This document shows, in pieces, positions 1 through 9,606 of a stretch of DNA of 64,000 bases. The DNA comes from Pseudomonas sp. 21 (lineage in GTDB: Bacteria > Pseudomonadota > Gammaproteobacteria > Pseudomonadales > Pseudomonadaceae). The notes below the pieces were generated by a model. The model searched no databases, had not been told where the DNA came from, and saw only the letters and a list, made by a program, of their open reading frames with translations. A program made the position numbers and the translations under genes. The first letter of the stretch is position 1. Each line of letters begins with the position of its first letter. Location: assembly GCF_000955805.1 (NCBI RefSeq), contig NZ_JYOA01000003.1:149540-213539 (forward strand). The letters are read 5' to 3'.

Positions 1-378
1 GACCTGAAGATTGCCAACTGCAAGCTGATGACCGCCGGTGCGGTCGGCGCGCCGGAGCCCAAGGGCCGCCTGCGCGTGGCCACCAAGTTCGTCAACGTCG
101 CCAAGCGCTACTACGCCGAACAGGGCCGCCAGGTCGACGTGATCAAGCTGTACGGCTCCATGGAGCTGGCGCCGCTGGTCGGCCTCGCCGACAAGATCAT
201 CGACGTGGTGGATACCGGCAACACCCTGCGTGCGAACGGCCTGGAGCCCCAGGAACTGATCGCGCACATCAGCTCGCGCCTGGTGGTGAACAAAGCTTCG
301 ATGAAGATGCAGCATGCTCGCATCCAGGCCCTGATCGACACCCTGCGCGAAGCCGTCGAAGCTCGACACCGTCACTGA
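1..378 (+). CDS. hisG: ATP phosphoribosyltransferase, C-terminal part (cut by window edge)
   Basis: The reading frame is open from base 1, so only the last 125 residues are present. The protein joins ATP and PRPP in the first step of histidine synthesis. The visible part has the phosphate-binding stretch [11 protein letters not shown] and ends soon after it, with no ACT-like regulatory domain. That fits the short-form HisG of about 211 residues, which in pseudomonads works with a separate HisZ subunit (family knowledge; hisZ is not in this window). hisD and hisC follow on the same strand. The upstream start and promoter lie outside the window. Confidence 0.95.
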   Translation, partial: DLKIANCKLMTAGAVGAPEPKGRLRVATKFVNVAKRYYAEQGRQVDVIKLYGSMELAPLVGLADKIIDVVDTGNTLRANGLEPQELIAHISSRLVVNKASMKMQHARIQALIDTLREAVEARHRH

Positions 379-500
379 TACTCACCGCGACCCCGGTCGC
401 GGCAGCCTATCCGTGTCATAGCCAAATTTTCTCGGGTGCCCGCACGGAAGGCTTGATAGTCTTGCGGCGCCCGAGATCATGCCAATTAAAGAGGCCAGCT
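379..500 (+). other. hisG-hisD spacer with a long-loop inverted repeat
   Basis: This 122-base gap has no ORF. It contains arms TCGGGTGCC and GGCGCCCGA around 433-475, which pair over 9 bp with one G-U wobble and a loop of about 25 bases. No T-run follows, so it does not look like an intrinsic terminator. A small GC hairpin (GCGACCCCGGTCGC) sits just after the hisG stop. I cannot tell whether the spacer holds a hisD promoter, an RNA processing site or nothing functional. Confidence 0.3.
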
Positions 501-1823
501 ATGACCGCACCCTTCGCTATCCGTCGACTCAACGCCGCCGATCCGGACTTCGCGCGTCATCTGGACCATCTGCTCTCCTGGGAAAGCGTGTCCGACGAGT
601 CGGTGAACCAGCGCGTGCTGGACATCATCGCCGACGTGCGCAGCCGTGGTGACGCCGCCGTGGTGGAGTTCACCCAGCGCTTCGATGGCGTCGATGCCAA
701 GACCATGGCCGACCTGATCCTGCCGCGCGAGCGCCTGGAACTGGCCCTGACCCGCATCACCCCGGCCCAGCGCGAAGCCCTGGAAACCGCCGCCGAGCGC
801 GTGCGCAGCTACCACGAGAAGCAGAAGCAGGACTCCTGGCGCTACACCGAAGCCGACGGCACCGTACTCGGCCAGCAGGTCACCCCGCTGGATCGCGCCG
901 GCCTGTACGTGCCGGGCGGCAAGGCATCCTACCCGTCTTCCGTGCTGATGAACGCCATTCCGGCCAAGGTTGCCGGCGTCACCGAAGTGGTGATGGTGGT
1001 GCCGACCCCGCGCGGCGAGATCAACGAGATCGTCCTGGCCGCCGCCTGCATCGCCGGCGTTGACCGCGTCTTCACCATCGGCGGCGCCCAGGCCGTGGCC
1101 GCGCTGGCCTATGGCACCGAGAGCGTGCCGCAGGTGGACAAGATCGTCGGCCCGGGCAACATCTACGTCGCCACCGCCAAGCGCCACGTGTTCGGCCAGG
1201 TCGGCATCGACATGATCGCCGGCCCGTCGGAAATCCTCGTGGTCTGCGATGGCGGCACCGATCCGGACTGGATCGCCATGGACCTGTTCTCCCAGGCCGA
1301 GCACGACGAGGACGCCCAGTCGATCCTGGTCAGCCCGGACGCCGCTTTCCTGGATCAAGTCGCCGCCAGCATCGAGAAGCTGCTGCCGACCATGGAGCGC
1401 GCCGAGATCATCCGCACTTCGCTGACCAACCGCGGCGCGCTGATCCTCGTCGCTGACCAGGAGCAGGCCTGCCAGGTCGCCAACCGCATCGCCCCGGAGC
1501 ACCTGGAACTGTCCGTGGCCGATCCGGAAAGCTGGCTGCCGAAGATCCGTCACGCCGGCGCCATCTTCATGGGCCGCTACACCGCCGAGGCGCTGGGCGA
1601 TTACTGCGCCGGCCCGAACCACGTGCTGCCGACCTCCGGCACCGCGCGCTTCTCCTCGCCGCTGGGCGTGTACGACTTCCAGAAGCGCTCCTCGATCATC
1701 TTCTGCTCCGCGCCGGGCGCTTCCGAGCTGGGCAAGACCGCATCGATCCTGGCCCGAGGCGAGTCGCTGACCGCCCACGCGCGCAGCGCCGAATTCCGCA
1801 TCCTTGACGGCAAGAGTGAGTAA
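501..1823 (+). CDS. hisD: Histidinol dehydrogenase
   Basis: Zn-dependent NAD enzyme that oxidises L-histidinol twice to L-histidine, the last two steps of the pathway. The 440 residues match the family. Visible signatures are the NAD-binding region with GPGN (about 218-221), the zinc site [10 protein letters not shown] (Q266 and H269), and the catalytic APEHLE (E333, H334), close to E. coli Q259/H262/E326/H327. The ATG at 501 is chosen because an AAAGAGG ribosome site precedes it; an in-frame upstream start at 453 would add 16 residues without family support. hisC follows after 3 bases, so the two are almost certainly co-transcribed. Confidence 0.97.
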   Translation: MTAPFAIRRLNAADPDFARHLDHLLSWESVSDESVNQRVLDIIADVRSRGDAAVVEFTQRFDGVDAKTMADLILPRERLELALTRITPAQREALETAAERVRSYHEKQKQDSWRYTEADGTVLGQQVTPLDRAGLYVPGGKASYPSSVLMNAIPAKVAGVTEVVMVVPTPRGEINEIVLAAACIAGVDRVFTIGGAQAVAALAYGTESVPQVDKIVGPGNIYVATAKRHVFGQVGIDMIAGPSEILVVCDGGTDPDWIAMDLFSQAEHDEDAQSILVSPDAAFLDQVAASIEKLLPTMERAEIIRTSLTNRGALILVADQEQACQVANRIAPEHLELSVADPESWLPKIRHAGAIFMGRYTAEALGDYCAGPNHVLPTSGTARFSSPLGVYDFQKRSSIIFCSAPGASELGKTASILARGESLTAHARSAEFRILDGKSE

Positions 1824-1826
1824 CCC

Positions 1827-2882
1827 ATGAGCAAGTTCTGGAGTCCCTTCGTCAAGGAGCTGGTGCCCTACGTTCCGGGCGAACAGCCGAAGCTGGCCAA
1901 GCTGGTCAAGCTGAACACCAACGAGAACCCCTATGGCCCGTCGCCGAAGGTGGTTGCCGCAATCCAGGCCGAGCTGAACGACACGCTGCGCCTGTATCCG
2001 GACCCGAATGCCGACCGCCTGAAGCAGACCATCGCCGAGTACCACGGGGTGAAGACCTCACAGGTCTTCGTCGGCAACGGTTCGGACGAGGTCCTGGCCC
2101 ATGCCTTCCACGCGCTGTTCCAGCACGGCAAGCCGCTGCTGTTCCCCGACGTGACCTACAGCTTCTACCCGGTCTACTGCGGTCTCTACGGCATCGACTT
2201 CGAAGCGCTGCCGCTGGACGAGCAGTTCCAGATTCGTGTCGAGGATTACGCGCGCCCGAACGGCGGAATCATCTTCCCCAACCCCAACGCGCCCACCGGT
2301 TGCCTGCTGCCGCTCGAAGCCGTCGAGCGCCTGCTGCAGGCGAGCCCGGACAGCGTGGTGCTGGTGGACGAGGCCTACGTCGACTTCGGTGGCGAGACCG
2401 CGATTTCCCTGGTCAACCGCTACCCGAACCTGCTGGTGGCGCAAACCCTGTCCAAGTCGCGCTCCCTGGCGGGCCTGCGGGTCGGCTTCGCGGTTGGCCA
2501 TGAAGACCTGATCGAGGCGCTGGAGCGGGTGAAGAACAGCTTCAACTCCTACCCGCTGGACCGCCTCGCGCTGGCCGGCGCGGTGGCGTCCTTCGCGGAC
2601 CAGGCTTACTTCGAGCAGACCTGCAACGCGGTTATCCACAGCCGCGAGAAGCTAGTGGCCGAGCTCGAGACCCTGGGCTTCGACGTACTGCCGTCGGCGG
2701 CGAACTTCATCTTCGCCCGCCACCCGCAGCGTGACGGCGCCGAACTGGCCGCGGCCCTGCGCGAGGAGGGCGTGATCGTGCGTCACTTCAAGCAGCAGCG
2801 CATCAACCAGTTCCTGCGCATCAGCATTGGCACCGAGGAGCAGAACCAGGCTCTGATCGATGCCTTGCGGCTGAAGCTGTAA
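1827..2882 (+). CDS. hisC: Histidinol-phosphate aminotransferase
   Basis: PLP-dependent class II aminotransferase of 351 residues that converts imidazole-acetol phosphate plus glutamate to histidinol phosphate. The fold-type I signatures are visible: substrate-contact [10 protein letters not shown] (31-40), NPNAPTG (152-158), D181/Y184 in DEAYVDF, and the Schiff-base lysine K210 in [12 protein letters not shown]. It lies 3 bases after hisD and is closed by a strong terminator at 2900-2927. Pseudomonads often carry a second histidinol-phosphate aminotransferase elsewhere; this copy, joined to hisD, is the one usually called hisC1. Confidence 0.96.
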   Translation: MSKFWSPFVKELVPYVPGEQPKLAKLVKLNTNENPYGPSPKVVAAIQAELNDTLRLYPDPNADRLKQTIAEYHGVKTSQVFVGNGSDEVLAHAFHALFQHGKPLLFPDVTYSFYPVYCGLYGIDFEALPLDEQFQIRVEDYARPNGGIIFPNPNAPTGCLLPLEAVERLLQASPDSVVLVDEAYVDFGGETAISLVNRYPNLLVAQTLSKSRSLAGLRVGFAVGHEDLIEALERVKNSFNSYPLDRLALAGAVASFADQAYFEQTCNAVIHSREKLVAELETLGFDVLPSAANFIFARHPQRDGAELAAALREEGVIVRHFKQQRINQFLRISIGTEEQNQALIDALRLKL

Positions 2883-2899
2883 GGCAATCGCTGCCCATG

Positions 2900-2927
2900 A
2901 AAAACGGCGCCTTCGGGCGCCGTTTTT
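2900..2927. terminator. Bidirectional intrinsic terminator, hisC / algW
   Basis: A perfect 12-bp stem (AAAAACGGCGCC with GGCGCCGTTTTT) has a TTCG loop. It carries an A-run on the left and a T-run on the right, so it can stop both hisC from the left and algW from the right. It lies between the two convergent stop codons. Confidence 0.9.
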
Positions 2928-2937
2928 CATTGCGGTA

Positions 2938-4086
2938 TCAGTTGCCGTTGGGCGCAGGCGGTGGGCGCAGGCCGACTTCGGCGTTGAGCGTTACCGGCTT
3001 GCCGTTGCGCAGTACTTCGATGGTGATCTTCTCGCCCGGCTTGGCGCGCGCCACCTGGTTCATCGAGCGGCGGCCATCGCTGGCGGCCTCGCCATCGATG
3101 TTCAGGATGATGTCGCCCGGCAGCAGCCCGGCCTTGGCGGCAGGGCCGTCGCGGTAGACGCCGGCGACGACGATGCCGGCCTTGTCCTTGAGGTCGAAGG
3201 ACTCGGCCAGTTCCGGGGTCAGCGGCTGCACTTCGACGCCGAGCCAGCCGCGGATCACCTGGCCGTGCTCGATGATCGACTGCATGATCTCCAGGGCCAG
3301 CTTGGTCGGGATGGCGAAGCCGATGCCCTGGGAGCCGCCGGATTTGGAGAAGATCGCGGTGTTGATGCCGATCAGGTTGCCGTTGGCATCCACCAGCGCG
3401 CCGCCGGAGTTGCCGGGGTTGATCGCTGCGTCGGTCTGGATGAAGTCTTCGTAGGTGTTCAGGCCCAGCTGGTTGCGGCCGGTGGCGCTGATGATGCCCA
3501 TGGTGACGGTCTGGCCGACGCCGAACGGGTTGCCGATGGCCAGGCAGACATCGCCGGTGCGGATGCCGTCGGAGCGGCCGAGCATGATCGAGGGCAGGTC
3601 CTTGAGGTCGATCTTCAGGACCGCAAGGTCGGTCTCCGGATCACTGCCCACCAGGCGGGCGATGGTCTCGCGGCCGTCACGCAGGGCCACGACGATCTGG
3701 TCGGCGCCGGAGGTCACGTGGTTGTTGGTCAGCAGGTAGCCTTCGGGGCTCATGATTACCGCCGAACCCAGGCTCGACTCCATGCGCTTCTGCTGCGGCA
3801 GGTTATCGCCGAAGAAGCGCCGGAACAGCGGGTCGTCGAGCATCGAGTTGTTCGGCTTGCTGACCATCTTGGTGGTGTACAGGTTGGCCACGGCCGGTGA
3901 AGAGCGGGTCACGGCGTCGGCGTAGCTGACCGGGCCCTGCTGCAGGCGGCTGAGCAGCGGGGCCTGTTGCAGGTGCACTTCCTGCTGCGGAAGGCCGACC
4001 CATTGCGGGTTATGCTGGATGATCAGCAGCGCCAACAAGACGCCAACCAGCACGGGCCAGCCGAGGAAACGCAGGGCCTTCAGCAT
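2938..4086 (-). CDS. algW: Periplasmic DegS-type serine protease AlgW
   Basis: Inner-membrane-anchored HtrA-family protease of 382 residues. In P. aeruginosa AlgW cleaves the anti-sigma factor MucA when it senses unfolded outer-membrane proteins, freeing AlgU for alginate and envelope-stress genes. Visible parts are one N-terminal membrane anchor (about 5-24), a trypsin-like domain with the triad H123 (TNNHV), D153 (DPETDLAVL) and S227 (NPGNSGGA), and a single PDZ domain (about 275-370). The start at 4086 (MLKALRF) puts the triad at the numbering published for AlgW; a longer frame upstream adds 42 unlikely residues. One PDZ domain separates it from MucD/DegP, which has two. Confidence 0.95.
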   Translation of the reverse strand: MLKALRFLGWPVLVGVLLALLIIQHNPQWVGLPQQEVHLQQAPLLSRLQQGPVSYADAVTRSSPAVANLYTTKMVSKPNNSMLDDPLFRRFFGDNLPQQKRMESSLGSAVIMSPEGYLLTNNHVTSGADQIVVALRDGRETIARLVGSDPETDLAVLKIDLKDLPSIMLGRSDGIRTGDVCLAIGNPFGVGQTVTMGIISATGRNQLGLNTYEDFIQTDAAINPGNSGGALVDANGNLIGINTAIFSKSGGSQGIGFAIPTKLALEIMQSIIEHGQVIRGWLGVEVQPLTPELAESFDLKDKAGIVVAGVYRDGPAAKAGLLPGDIILNIDGEAASDGRRSMNQVARAKPGEKITIEVLRNGKPVTLNAEVGLRPPPAPNGN

Positions 4087-4199
4087 CGAAGAAAATCCTT
4101 GGGGTTGCTTGGCCGGGGGATGGCCGATAGGGTGGCGGCCATTATACGGGCGGCGAGCCAAGAAAATAGACGCTCGCAGCCGATGTTGGAGGAATTTCG

Positions 4200-4958
4200 A
4201 TGGCAATCGCACTGAGCACGCTGGTCGAGGAAGCCGACCGTTTTCTGGACGCGGCGAAGATCCAGGATTACTGCCCCAACGGCCTGCAGGTCGAGGGCCG
4301 CCCGCAGGTGCGGCGCATCGTTTCCGGTGTCACCGCCAGCCAGGCGCTGCTGGATGCCGCCGTGGAAGCGGATGCCGATGTCGTGCTGGTGCACCACGGC
4401 TATTTCTGGAAGGGCGAGGATGCCCGCGTGGTCGGCATGAAGCAGCGTCGACTGAAGACCCTGCTGAGCCATGACATCAGCCTGCTGGCCTATCACCTGC
4501 CGCTGGACCTGCATGCCGAGGTGGGCAACAACGTGCAGCTCGGTCGCCAACTCGGCTTCGAGATCGAAGGACCGCTGGAGCCTGGCAACCCGCGCTCCAT
4601 CGTGCTGGTTGGCTCGCTGGCCGAACCCATGCTGCCGAGCGACCTGGCGCTCCACGTGCGCAATGTGCTGGGCCGCGAGCCGCTGCTGGTGGATGGTGGC
4701 CAGCCGATCCGTCGCATCGCCTGGTGCACCGGTGGCGCCCAGGGCTACATCGACCAGGCGATCGCCGCGGGCGTCGATGCTTATCTGACCGGCGAAGTCT
4801 CCGAGCAGACCGTGCACAGCGCGCGGGAGAACGGCATCAGCTTCATCGCCGCCGGCCACCACGCCACCGAGCGCTACGGCGTGCAGGCGTTGGGGGACTA
4901 CCTGGCCAAGCGCTTCGCCATCGAGCACCTGTTCATCGATTGCCCGAACCCGGCCTGA
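4200..4958 (+). CDS. Nif3-like dinuclear metal centre protein (YbgI/DUF34 family)
   Basis: A 252-residue protein of the Nif3/YbgI family, once annotated as GTP cyclohydrolase I type 2. Family features seen are DYCPNGLQVEG near the N terminus, the metal-ligand segment VLVHHGYFWKGE, LAYHLPLD..., and C-terminal FIAAGHHATERYG. Members form hexameric rings with two metal ions per subunit; the physiological reaction is not settled, so I give no enzyme name. The start is set by GGAGGAATTTCG just before ATG 4200. It is divergent from algW, with only 113 bases for both promoters. Confidence 0.88.
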   Translation: MAIALSTLVEEADRFLDAAKIQDYCPNGLQVEGRPQVRRIVSGVTASQALLDAAVEADADVVLVHHGYFWKGEDARVVGMKQRRLKTLLSHDISLLAYHLPLDLHAEVGNNVQLGRQLGFEIEGPLEPGNPRSIVLVGSLAEPMLPSDLALHVRNVLGREPLLVDGGQPIRRIAWCTGGAQGYIDQAIAAGVDAYLTGEVSEQTVHSARENGISFIAAGHHATERYGVQALGDYLAKRFAIEHLFIDCPNPA

Positions 4959-4997
4959 TGACGTTCAGGCCAAGCGCCAGGCCGTACAGGGATACCT

Positions 4998-5089
4998 GTA
5001 GGAGCGAGCTTGCTCGCGAACCCGCCCGGCGCTGAGGTGGCAGGAAACCTCGTTCGCGAGCAAGAACTAGGCGTCCCCCTCGTTCCTAC
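4998..5089. repeat. REPIN-like inverted pair no. 1 (right unit is the long variant)
   Basis: The left unit is the 24-bp GTAGGAGCGAGCTTGCTCGC+GAAC at 4998-5021. The right unit at 5052-5089 is the reverse complement, but enlarged to 38 bp by a block reading AGGGGGACGCCTAG on the minus strand in place of part of the stem. The pair sits just after the Nif3-like gene and before the mltB terminator. Confidence 0.85.
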
Positions 5090-5140
5090 AAAGAGCCCGC
5101 TGCTCGATCACCCTGGCCTGCATCCGAAAACAGAAATGAA

Positions 5141-5167
5141 AAAGGCCGGCTCTGTGAGCCGGCCTTT
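5141..5167 (-). terminator. Intrinsic terminator for mltB
   Basis: A 12-bp stem, AAAGGCCGGCTC with GAGCCGGCCTTT, has a 3-base loop. Read on the minus strand it is followed by a T-run (CCTTTTTCATTT), so it closes mltB, whose stop is 20 bases upstream. The plus-strand T-run is only three bases, so it is weaker for transcripts from the left. Confidence 0.85.
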
Positions 5168-5186
5168 GTCGTGGCTGTAAACGTGA

Positions 5187-6284
5187 TTATCGGTAGCCGT
5201 GGCGCTGGCGGTCGACCGCTTTGCCCAGCTCCCACACCGCCATGGCGTAGTGCGTGCTGTGGTTGTAGCGGGTGATCACGTAGAAGTTCGGCAGGCCGTA
5301 CCAGTACTGGTAGGTGTTGCCCATGTCCAGGCGCAGCAGGCTGGCGGTCTGGTGATTGCCCAGCGAGCCCTGCGGGCGCAGGCCGGCGGCGGACAGTGCG
5401 CTGATCGAGTACTGGGTCTTGAAGCCGTCTTCCAGCGAGCGGGCCTGGCCGATGGCGGGGATCGCCACCGCATCGCCGGTGACCCAGCCGTGCTGCTTGA
5501 AGTAGTTGGCCACGCTGCCGATGGCGTCGCGCGGGTTCCACAGGTCGCGGTGGCCGTCGCCGTCGAAGTCCACCGCGTACTGGGTGAAGGAGGAGGGCAT
5601 GAACTGCCCGTAGCCCATGGCGCCGGCGTAGGAGCCGCGCATCTCCAGCGGATTGTCACCTTCCTTGCGCGCCTGCAGCAGGAACTGCTCCAGTTCGCCG
5701 CTGAAGAACTCGGCGCGGCGCGGGTAGGAGAAAGAGAGGGTGGCCAGCGCATCGATGATCCGCGTCTTGCCCATCACGCGGCCCCAGCGGGTTTCCACGC
5801 CGATGATGCCGACGATGATTTCCGGCGGCACGCCATAGGTGCGCGAGGCGCGCTGCAGGTCGGCTTCGTACTGGTTCCAGAACTGCACGCCCTTCTGCAC
5901 GTTGTCCGGGGTGATGAACTTCTTCCGGTAACGCAACCAGGCGCCGTTCGGGCCGCTGGGCGGGGTGTAGGTCGGCGCCTGACGGTCCATCAGGCGGATC
6001 ACCCAGTCCAGCTCCTGTGTCTGGGCGAACAGGTCGTGCAGGTCCTGCCGGTTGAAGCCGTGCTTGCTCACCATCATGTCGATGAAGCGATTGGCGTTGG
6101 CATTGTTCGCGTAATCGCCGCGCAGCGGGGTGATCGGCTGCACCGAGCCGAACGCCGGGTGGGCGCTGGGCGAGATCAGGGTCGGTGTCTTCGGCTTCTG
6201 GGCCGGCTGTGGGGCGGGAGTCGGTTTGCTGCTGCACGCGGAGAGGAGGACAAGTAGAGGCAGGGTGAAAGCGATGCGGCGCAT
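5187..6284 (-). CDS. mltB: Lytic murein transglycosylase B (lipoprotein)
   Basis: Cuts the MurNAc-GlcNAc bond of peptidoglycan, leaving 1,6-anhydro-MurNAc. The protein has 365 residues. The N terminus is a lipoprotein signal with lipobox LLSAC (C17). A Pro/Ala/Lys-rich linker to about residue 40 leads to the catalytic domain, with E164 in GVETRWGRVMGK and the downstream YAGAMGYGQFMPSSF and DFDGDGHRDLWN (EF-hand-like) segments typical of MltB. The anhydro-muropeptides it releases are imported by AmpG, encoded at 59139-60947. It is a monocistronic minus-strand gene, divergent from cysD over a 336-base gap. Confidence 0.95.
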   Translation of the reverse strand: MRRIAFTLPLLVLLSACSSKPTPAPQPAQKPKTPTLISPSAHPAFGSVQPITPLRGDYANNANANRFIDMMVSKHGFNRQDLHDLFAQTQELDWVIRLMDRQAPTYTPPSGPNGAWLRYRKKFITPDNVQKGVQFWNQYEADLQRASRTYGVPPEIIVGIIGVETRWGRVMGKTRIIDALATLSFSYPRRAEFFSGELEQFLLQARKEGDNPLEMRGSYAGAMGYGQFMPSSFTQYAVDFDGDGHRDLWNPRDAIGSVANYFKQHGWVTGDAVAIPAIGQARSLEDGFKTQYSISALSAAGLRPQGSLGNHQTASLLRLDMGNTYQYWYGLPNFYVITRYNHSTHYAMAVWELGKAVDRQRHGYR

Positions 6285-6620
6285 GGGAAATCTTCTGGGG
6301 CAGGAAAACGTGCCGCTATGCTAGCGCAGTGCCGGCTGGGCACAAGCCGGGAGAGCATCGTAGAAGCCGCTGACTCTGTTGCAGGAAAAATCCCGAGGTT
6401 GTTTCCGAGATGGCATTTGGGCCTTTGCTGCGCCTCGTTCGAGTGCCTCGGGAGCACACCTTCAGACGCCGGTTGAAAGCGGTTTTCACACTGAGCGCGT
6501 ATGGCTATATCAGTATATTTTTTCGGTATAACCCGCCCGCCGGTTAGAGCCTTGCGCTGTGATAGAGTGCGCGCTCGTCTACGGCCCGCCGGCCGTCCAT
6601 AAGCAATTCCGTGAGTAGCC
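6285..6620. promoter_or_regulatory. cysD promoter region: Divergent control region mltB / cysD (336 bp, no gene)
   Basis: I see no ORF or RNA gene here. The striking part is an AT-rich island at about 6500-6532 (CTATATCAGTATATTTTTTC, then GGTATAAC) inside GC-rich DNA. Further on, TAGAGT at 6563-6568 could be a -10 box with no fair -35 box, as expected for an activator-dependent promoter. CysB, the activator of cys genes in gamma-proteobacteria, binds AT-rich sites of this kind, so a CysB operator here is plausible but is inference. A GTGAGTAGCC stretch precedes ATG 6621. Confidence 0.4.
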
Positions 6621-7538
6621 ATGGTCGACAAACTGACGCATCTGAAACAGCTGGAGGCCGAGAGCATCCACATCATCCGCGAGGTCGCCGCCGAGTTCGA
6701 CAACCCGGTGATGCTGTACTCGATCGGCAAGGACAGCGCGGTGATGCTTCACCTCGCGCGCAAGGCCTTCTTCCCCGGCAAGCTGCCTTTCCCGGTGATG
6801 CATGTCGACACCCGCTGGAAATTCCAGGAGATGTACAGTTTCCGCACCAAGATGGTCGAGGAACTGGGCCTGGACCTGATCACCCACATCAACCCCGATG
6901 GCGTGGCTCAGGACATCAACCCGTTCACCCACGGCAGCGCCAAGCACACCGATATCATGAAGACCGAAGGCCTCAAGCAGGCCCTCGACAAGCACGGCTT
7001 CGATGCCGCCTTCGGTGGTGCCCGCCGCGACGAGGAGAAGTCCCGCGCCAAGGAGCGCGTCTACTCCTTCCGTGACAGCAAGCACCGCTGGGACCCGAAG
7101 AACCAGCGTCCGGAGCTGTGGAACGTCTACAACGGCAAGGTGAAGAAGGGCGAATCGATCCGCGTCTTCCCGCTGTCGAACTGGACCGAACTGGACATCT
7201 GGCAATACATCTACCTGGAACAGATCCCGATCGTGCCGCTGTACTTCGCCGCCGAGCGCGAAGTCATCGAGATGAACGGCTCGCTGATCATGATCGACGA
7301 CGAGCGCATCCTCGAGCACCTCACGCCCGAGCAGAAGGCCAGCATCCAGAAGAAGATGGTGCGTTTCCGCACCCTGGGCTGCTACCCGCTGACTGGCGCG
7401 GTGGAGTCGACCGCCACTTCGCTGCCGGAAATCATCCAGGAAATGCTGCTGACGCGGACTTCCGAACGCCAGGGCCGGGTCATCGACCACGACGCCGCCG
7501 GTTCGATGGAAGAAAAGAAACGTCAGGGCTACTTCTAA
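6621..7538 (+). CDS. cysD: Sulfate adenylyltransferase subunit 2
   Basis: Small, catalytic subunit of the bacterial ATP sulfurylase, making APS from ATP and sulfate. It has 305 residues and belongs to the PP-loop/PAPS reductase fold; the pyrophosphate-binding SIGKDS is visible near residue 35, and [15 protein letters not shown] and the C-terminal [12 protein letters not shown] segments are typical of CysD. It forms a complex with the GTPase CysN, encoded 12 bases downstream, so the two are an operon. The final residues KKRQGYF are conserved in the family. Confidence 0.97.
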   Translation: MVDKLTHLKQLEAESIHIIREVAAEFDNPVMLYSIGKDSAVMLHLARKAFFPGKLPFPVMHVDTRWKFQEMYSFRTKMVEELGLDLITHINPDGVAQDINPFTHGSAKHTDIMKTEGLKQALDKHGFDAAFGGARRDEEKSRAKERVYSFRDSKHRWDPKNQRPELWNVYNGKVKKGESIRVFPLSNWTELDIWQYIYLEQIPIVPLYFAAEREVIEMNGSLIMIDDERILEHLTPEQKASIQKKMVRFRTLGCYPLTGAVESTATSLPEIIQEMLLTRTSERQGRVIDHDAAGSMEEKKRQGYF

Positions 7539-7550
7539 GGTTCTCGCACC

Positions 7551-9452
7551 ATGTCGCATCAATCCGATCTGATCAGCGAGGACATCCTCGCCTACCTGGC
7601 CCAGCACGAGCGCAAGGAACTCCTGCGCTTCCTCACCTGCGGCAACGTCGACGACGGCAAGAGCACCCTGATCGGGCGCCTGCTGCACGACTCCAAGATG
7701 ATCTACGAGGACCACCTCGAGGCCATCACCAAGGATTCCAAGAAAGTCGGCACCACCGGCGACGAGGTTGACCTGGCGCTGCTCGTGGATGGCCTGCAGG
7801 CCGAGCGCGAGCAGGGCATCACCATCGACGTGGCGTACCGCTACTTCAGCACCGCCAAGCGCAAGTTCATCATCGCCGACACTCCCGGCCATGAGCAGTA
7901 CACCCGCAACATGGCCACCGGCGCCTCCACCTGCGACCTGGCCATCATCCTGATCGACGCCCGCTACGGCGTGCAGACCCAGACCCGCCGGCACAGCTTC
8001 ATCGCCTCGCTGCTGGGCATCAAGCACATCGTCGTCGCCATCAACAAGATGGACCTCAAGGGCTTCGATGAGGGCGTCTTCGAGCAGATCAAGGCCGACT
8101 ACCTGCAGTTCGCCGACAAGATCAACCTCAAGACCAACTCCCTGCACTTCGTGCCGATGTCGGCGCTGAAGGGCGACAACGTGGTCAACAAGTCCGAGCG
8201 CTCGCCGTGGTACACCGGCCAGTCGCTGATGGAAATCCTCGAGACCGTGGAAGTCGCGGGCGACCGCAACCTCGACGACATGCGCTTCCCGGTGCAGTAC
8301 GTCAACCGTCCGAACCTGAACTTCCGCGGCTTTGCCGGCACCCTGGCGAGCGGCATCGTGCGCAAGGGCGACGAAGTCATTGCCCTGCCGTCGGGCAAGG
8401 GCAGCAAGGTCAAGTCCATCGTCACCTACGAAGGTGAGCTGGAGCAGGCCGGCCCGGGCCAGGCCGTTACCCTGACCCTGGAAGACGAGATCGATGTCTC
8501 CCGCGGCGACATGCTGGTGCATGCCGACAATCGTCCGCAGGTCACCGACGGCTTCGACGCCATGCTGGTGTGGATGGCCGAAGAGCCGATGCTGCCGGGC
8601 AAGAAGTACGACATCAAGCGCGCCACCAGCTACGTGCCCGGTTCGATTCCGAGCATCACCCACAAGGTGGACGTGAATACCCTGGAAGAGACTGCCGCCA
8701 GCGAACTCAAGCTCAACGAGATCGCCCGCGTGAAGGTCAGCCTGGATGCTCCGATTGCGCTGGACGGCTACGAACAGAACCGCACCACCGGTGCCTTCAT
8801 CGTCGTCGACCGCCTGACCAACGGCACCGTTGGCGCCGGCATGATCATCGCCGCGCCGCAAGCCAGCCACGGCGCTGTCGCCCACCATGGTGCGAACGCC
8901 CATGTAGCTCGCGAGGAGCGCGCGGCACGCTTCGGCCAGCAGCCCGCTACGGTCCTGTTCAGCGGCCTCTCCGGTGCTGGCAAGAGCACCCTGGCCTACG
9001 CCGTGGAGCGCAAGCTGTTCGACATGGGCCGTGCGGTCTATGTGCTGGACGGCCAGAACCTGCGCCATGACCTGAACAAGGGCCTGCCGCAGGATCGCGC
9101 CGGTCGTACCGAGAACTGGCTGCGCACCGCTCATGTGGCCAGGCAGTTCAACGAGGCCGGCCTGATCAGCCTGTGCGCCTTCGTCGCCCCGAGCGCCGAA
9201 GGTCGCGAGCGCGCCAAGTCGCTGATCGGCGCCGAGCGCCTGGTCACCGTCTACGTCCAGGCTTCTCCGCAGGTCTGCCGTGAACGTGATCCACAGGGCT
9301 TGTACGCCGCCGGCCAGGACAACATTCCGGGCGAATCCTTCCCGTTCGACGTGCCGCTGGATGCCGATCTGGTGGTCGACACCCAGAGCCAGTCGGTGGA
9401 AGAGGGCGTCAAGGCTGTCCTCGACCTGCTCCGCCAGCGCGGCGCGATCTGA
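7551..9452 (+). CDS. cysNC: Bifunctional sulfate adenylyltransferase subunit 1 / APS kinase
   Basis: A 633-residue fusion. Residues 1 to about 455 are the CysN GTPase, whose GTP hydrolysis drives APS formation by CysD: P-loop GNVDDGKST (31-39), DTPGH (110-114), NKMD (165-168), then two beta-barrel domains. From about 460 on is an APS kinase (CysC) domain with P-loop GLSGAGKST near 470-478. The CysNC fusion is known in pseudomonads. The kinase half departs from classic CysC at two motifs: DGQNLRHDL where DGDNVRHGL is usual, and FVAP where F-x-S-P carries the phosphorylatable serine in E. coli-type enzymes. It may therefore be impaired or divergent. A terminator follows 16 bases after the stop. 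Confidence 0.95.
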   Translation: MSHQSDLISEDILAYLAQHERKELLRFLTCGNVDDGKSTLIGRLLHDSKMIYEDHLEAITKDSKKVGTTGDEVDLALLVDGLQAEREQGITIDVAYRYFSTAKRKFIIADTPGHEQYTRNMATGASTCDLAIILIDARYGVQTQTRRHSFIASLLGIKHIVVAINKMDLKGFDEGVFEQIKADYLQFADKINLKTNSLHFVPMSALKGDNVVNKSERSPWYTGQSLMEILETVEVAGDRNLDDMRFPVQYVNRPNLNFRGFAGTLASGIVRKGDEVIALPSGKGSKVKSIVTYEGELEQAGPGQAVTLTLEDEIDVSRGDMLVHADNRPQVTDGFDAMLVWMAEEPMLPGKKYDIKRATSYVPGSIPSITHKVDVNTLEETAASELKLNEIARVKVSLDAPIALDGYEQNRTTGAFIVVDRLTNGTVGAGMIIAAPQASHGAVAHHGANAHVAREERAARFGQQPATVLFSGLSGAGKSTLAYAVERKLFDMGRAVYVLDGQNLRHDLNKGLPQDRAGRTENWLRTAHVARQFNEAGLISLCAFVAPSAEGRERAKSLIGAERLVTVYVQASPQVCRERDPQGLYAAGQDNIPGESFPFDVPLDADLVVDTQSQSVEEGVKAVLDLLRQRGAI

Positions 9453-9468
9453 TCGCCGCCACGCTATG

Positions 9469-9496
9469 AAAAAGCCCCGCCTGCGCGGGGCTTTTT
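9469..9496. terminator. Intrinsic terminator for cysNC
   Basis: The stem AAAAAGCCCCGC with GCGGGGCTTTTT (12 bp, loop CTGC) starts 16 bases after the cysNC stop. It is symmetric, with an A-run and a T-run. Confidence 0.9.
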
Positions 9497-9508
9497 CTTT
9501 GGCTCTTC

Positions 9509-9582
9509 GTAGGGGCGAGCTTGCCGGCGAACATACCCGGTCGATTGAGAAGCCAGTGGTTCGCGAGCAAGCTCGCTCCTAC
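9509..9582. repeat. REPIN-like inverted pair no. 2
   Basis: The left unit at 9509-9532 reads GTAGGGGCGAGCTTGCCGGC+GAAC, with two changes from the commonest unit. The right unit at 9559-9582 is an exact reverse complement of the common 24-bp unit. They are 26 bases apart, and the pair lies between two near-identical terminators. Confidence 0.88.
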
Positions 9583-9606
9583 AGGTCGTGCATTTGCGCA
9601 GGCATG

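Noticed and set aside
5001-5090. REPIN pairs as a CRISPR array or attachment sites
   Set aside because: Units come as single inverted pairs with unlike spacers at separate loci, with no direct-repeat array, cas genes, integrase or tRNA nearby.
6579-9134. An 851-codon minus-strand frame across cysD-cysNC
   Set aside because: A shadow of two well-supported genes, caused by strong third-position GC.
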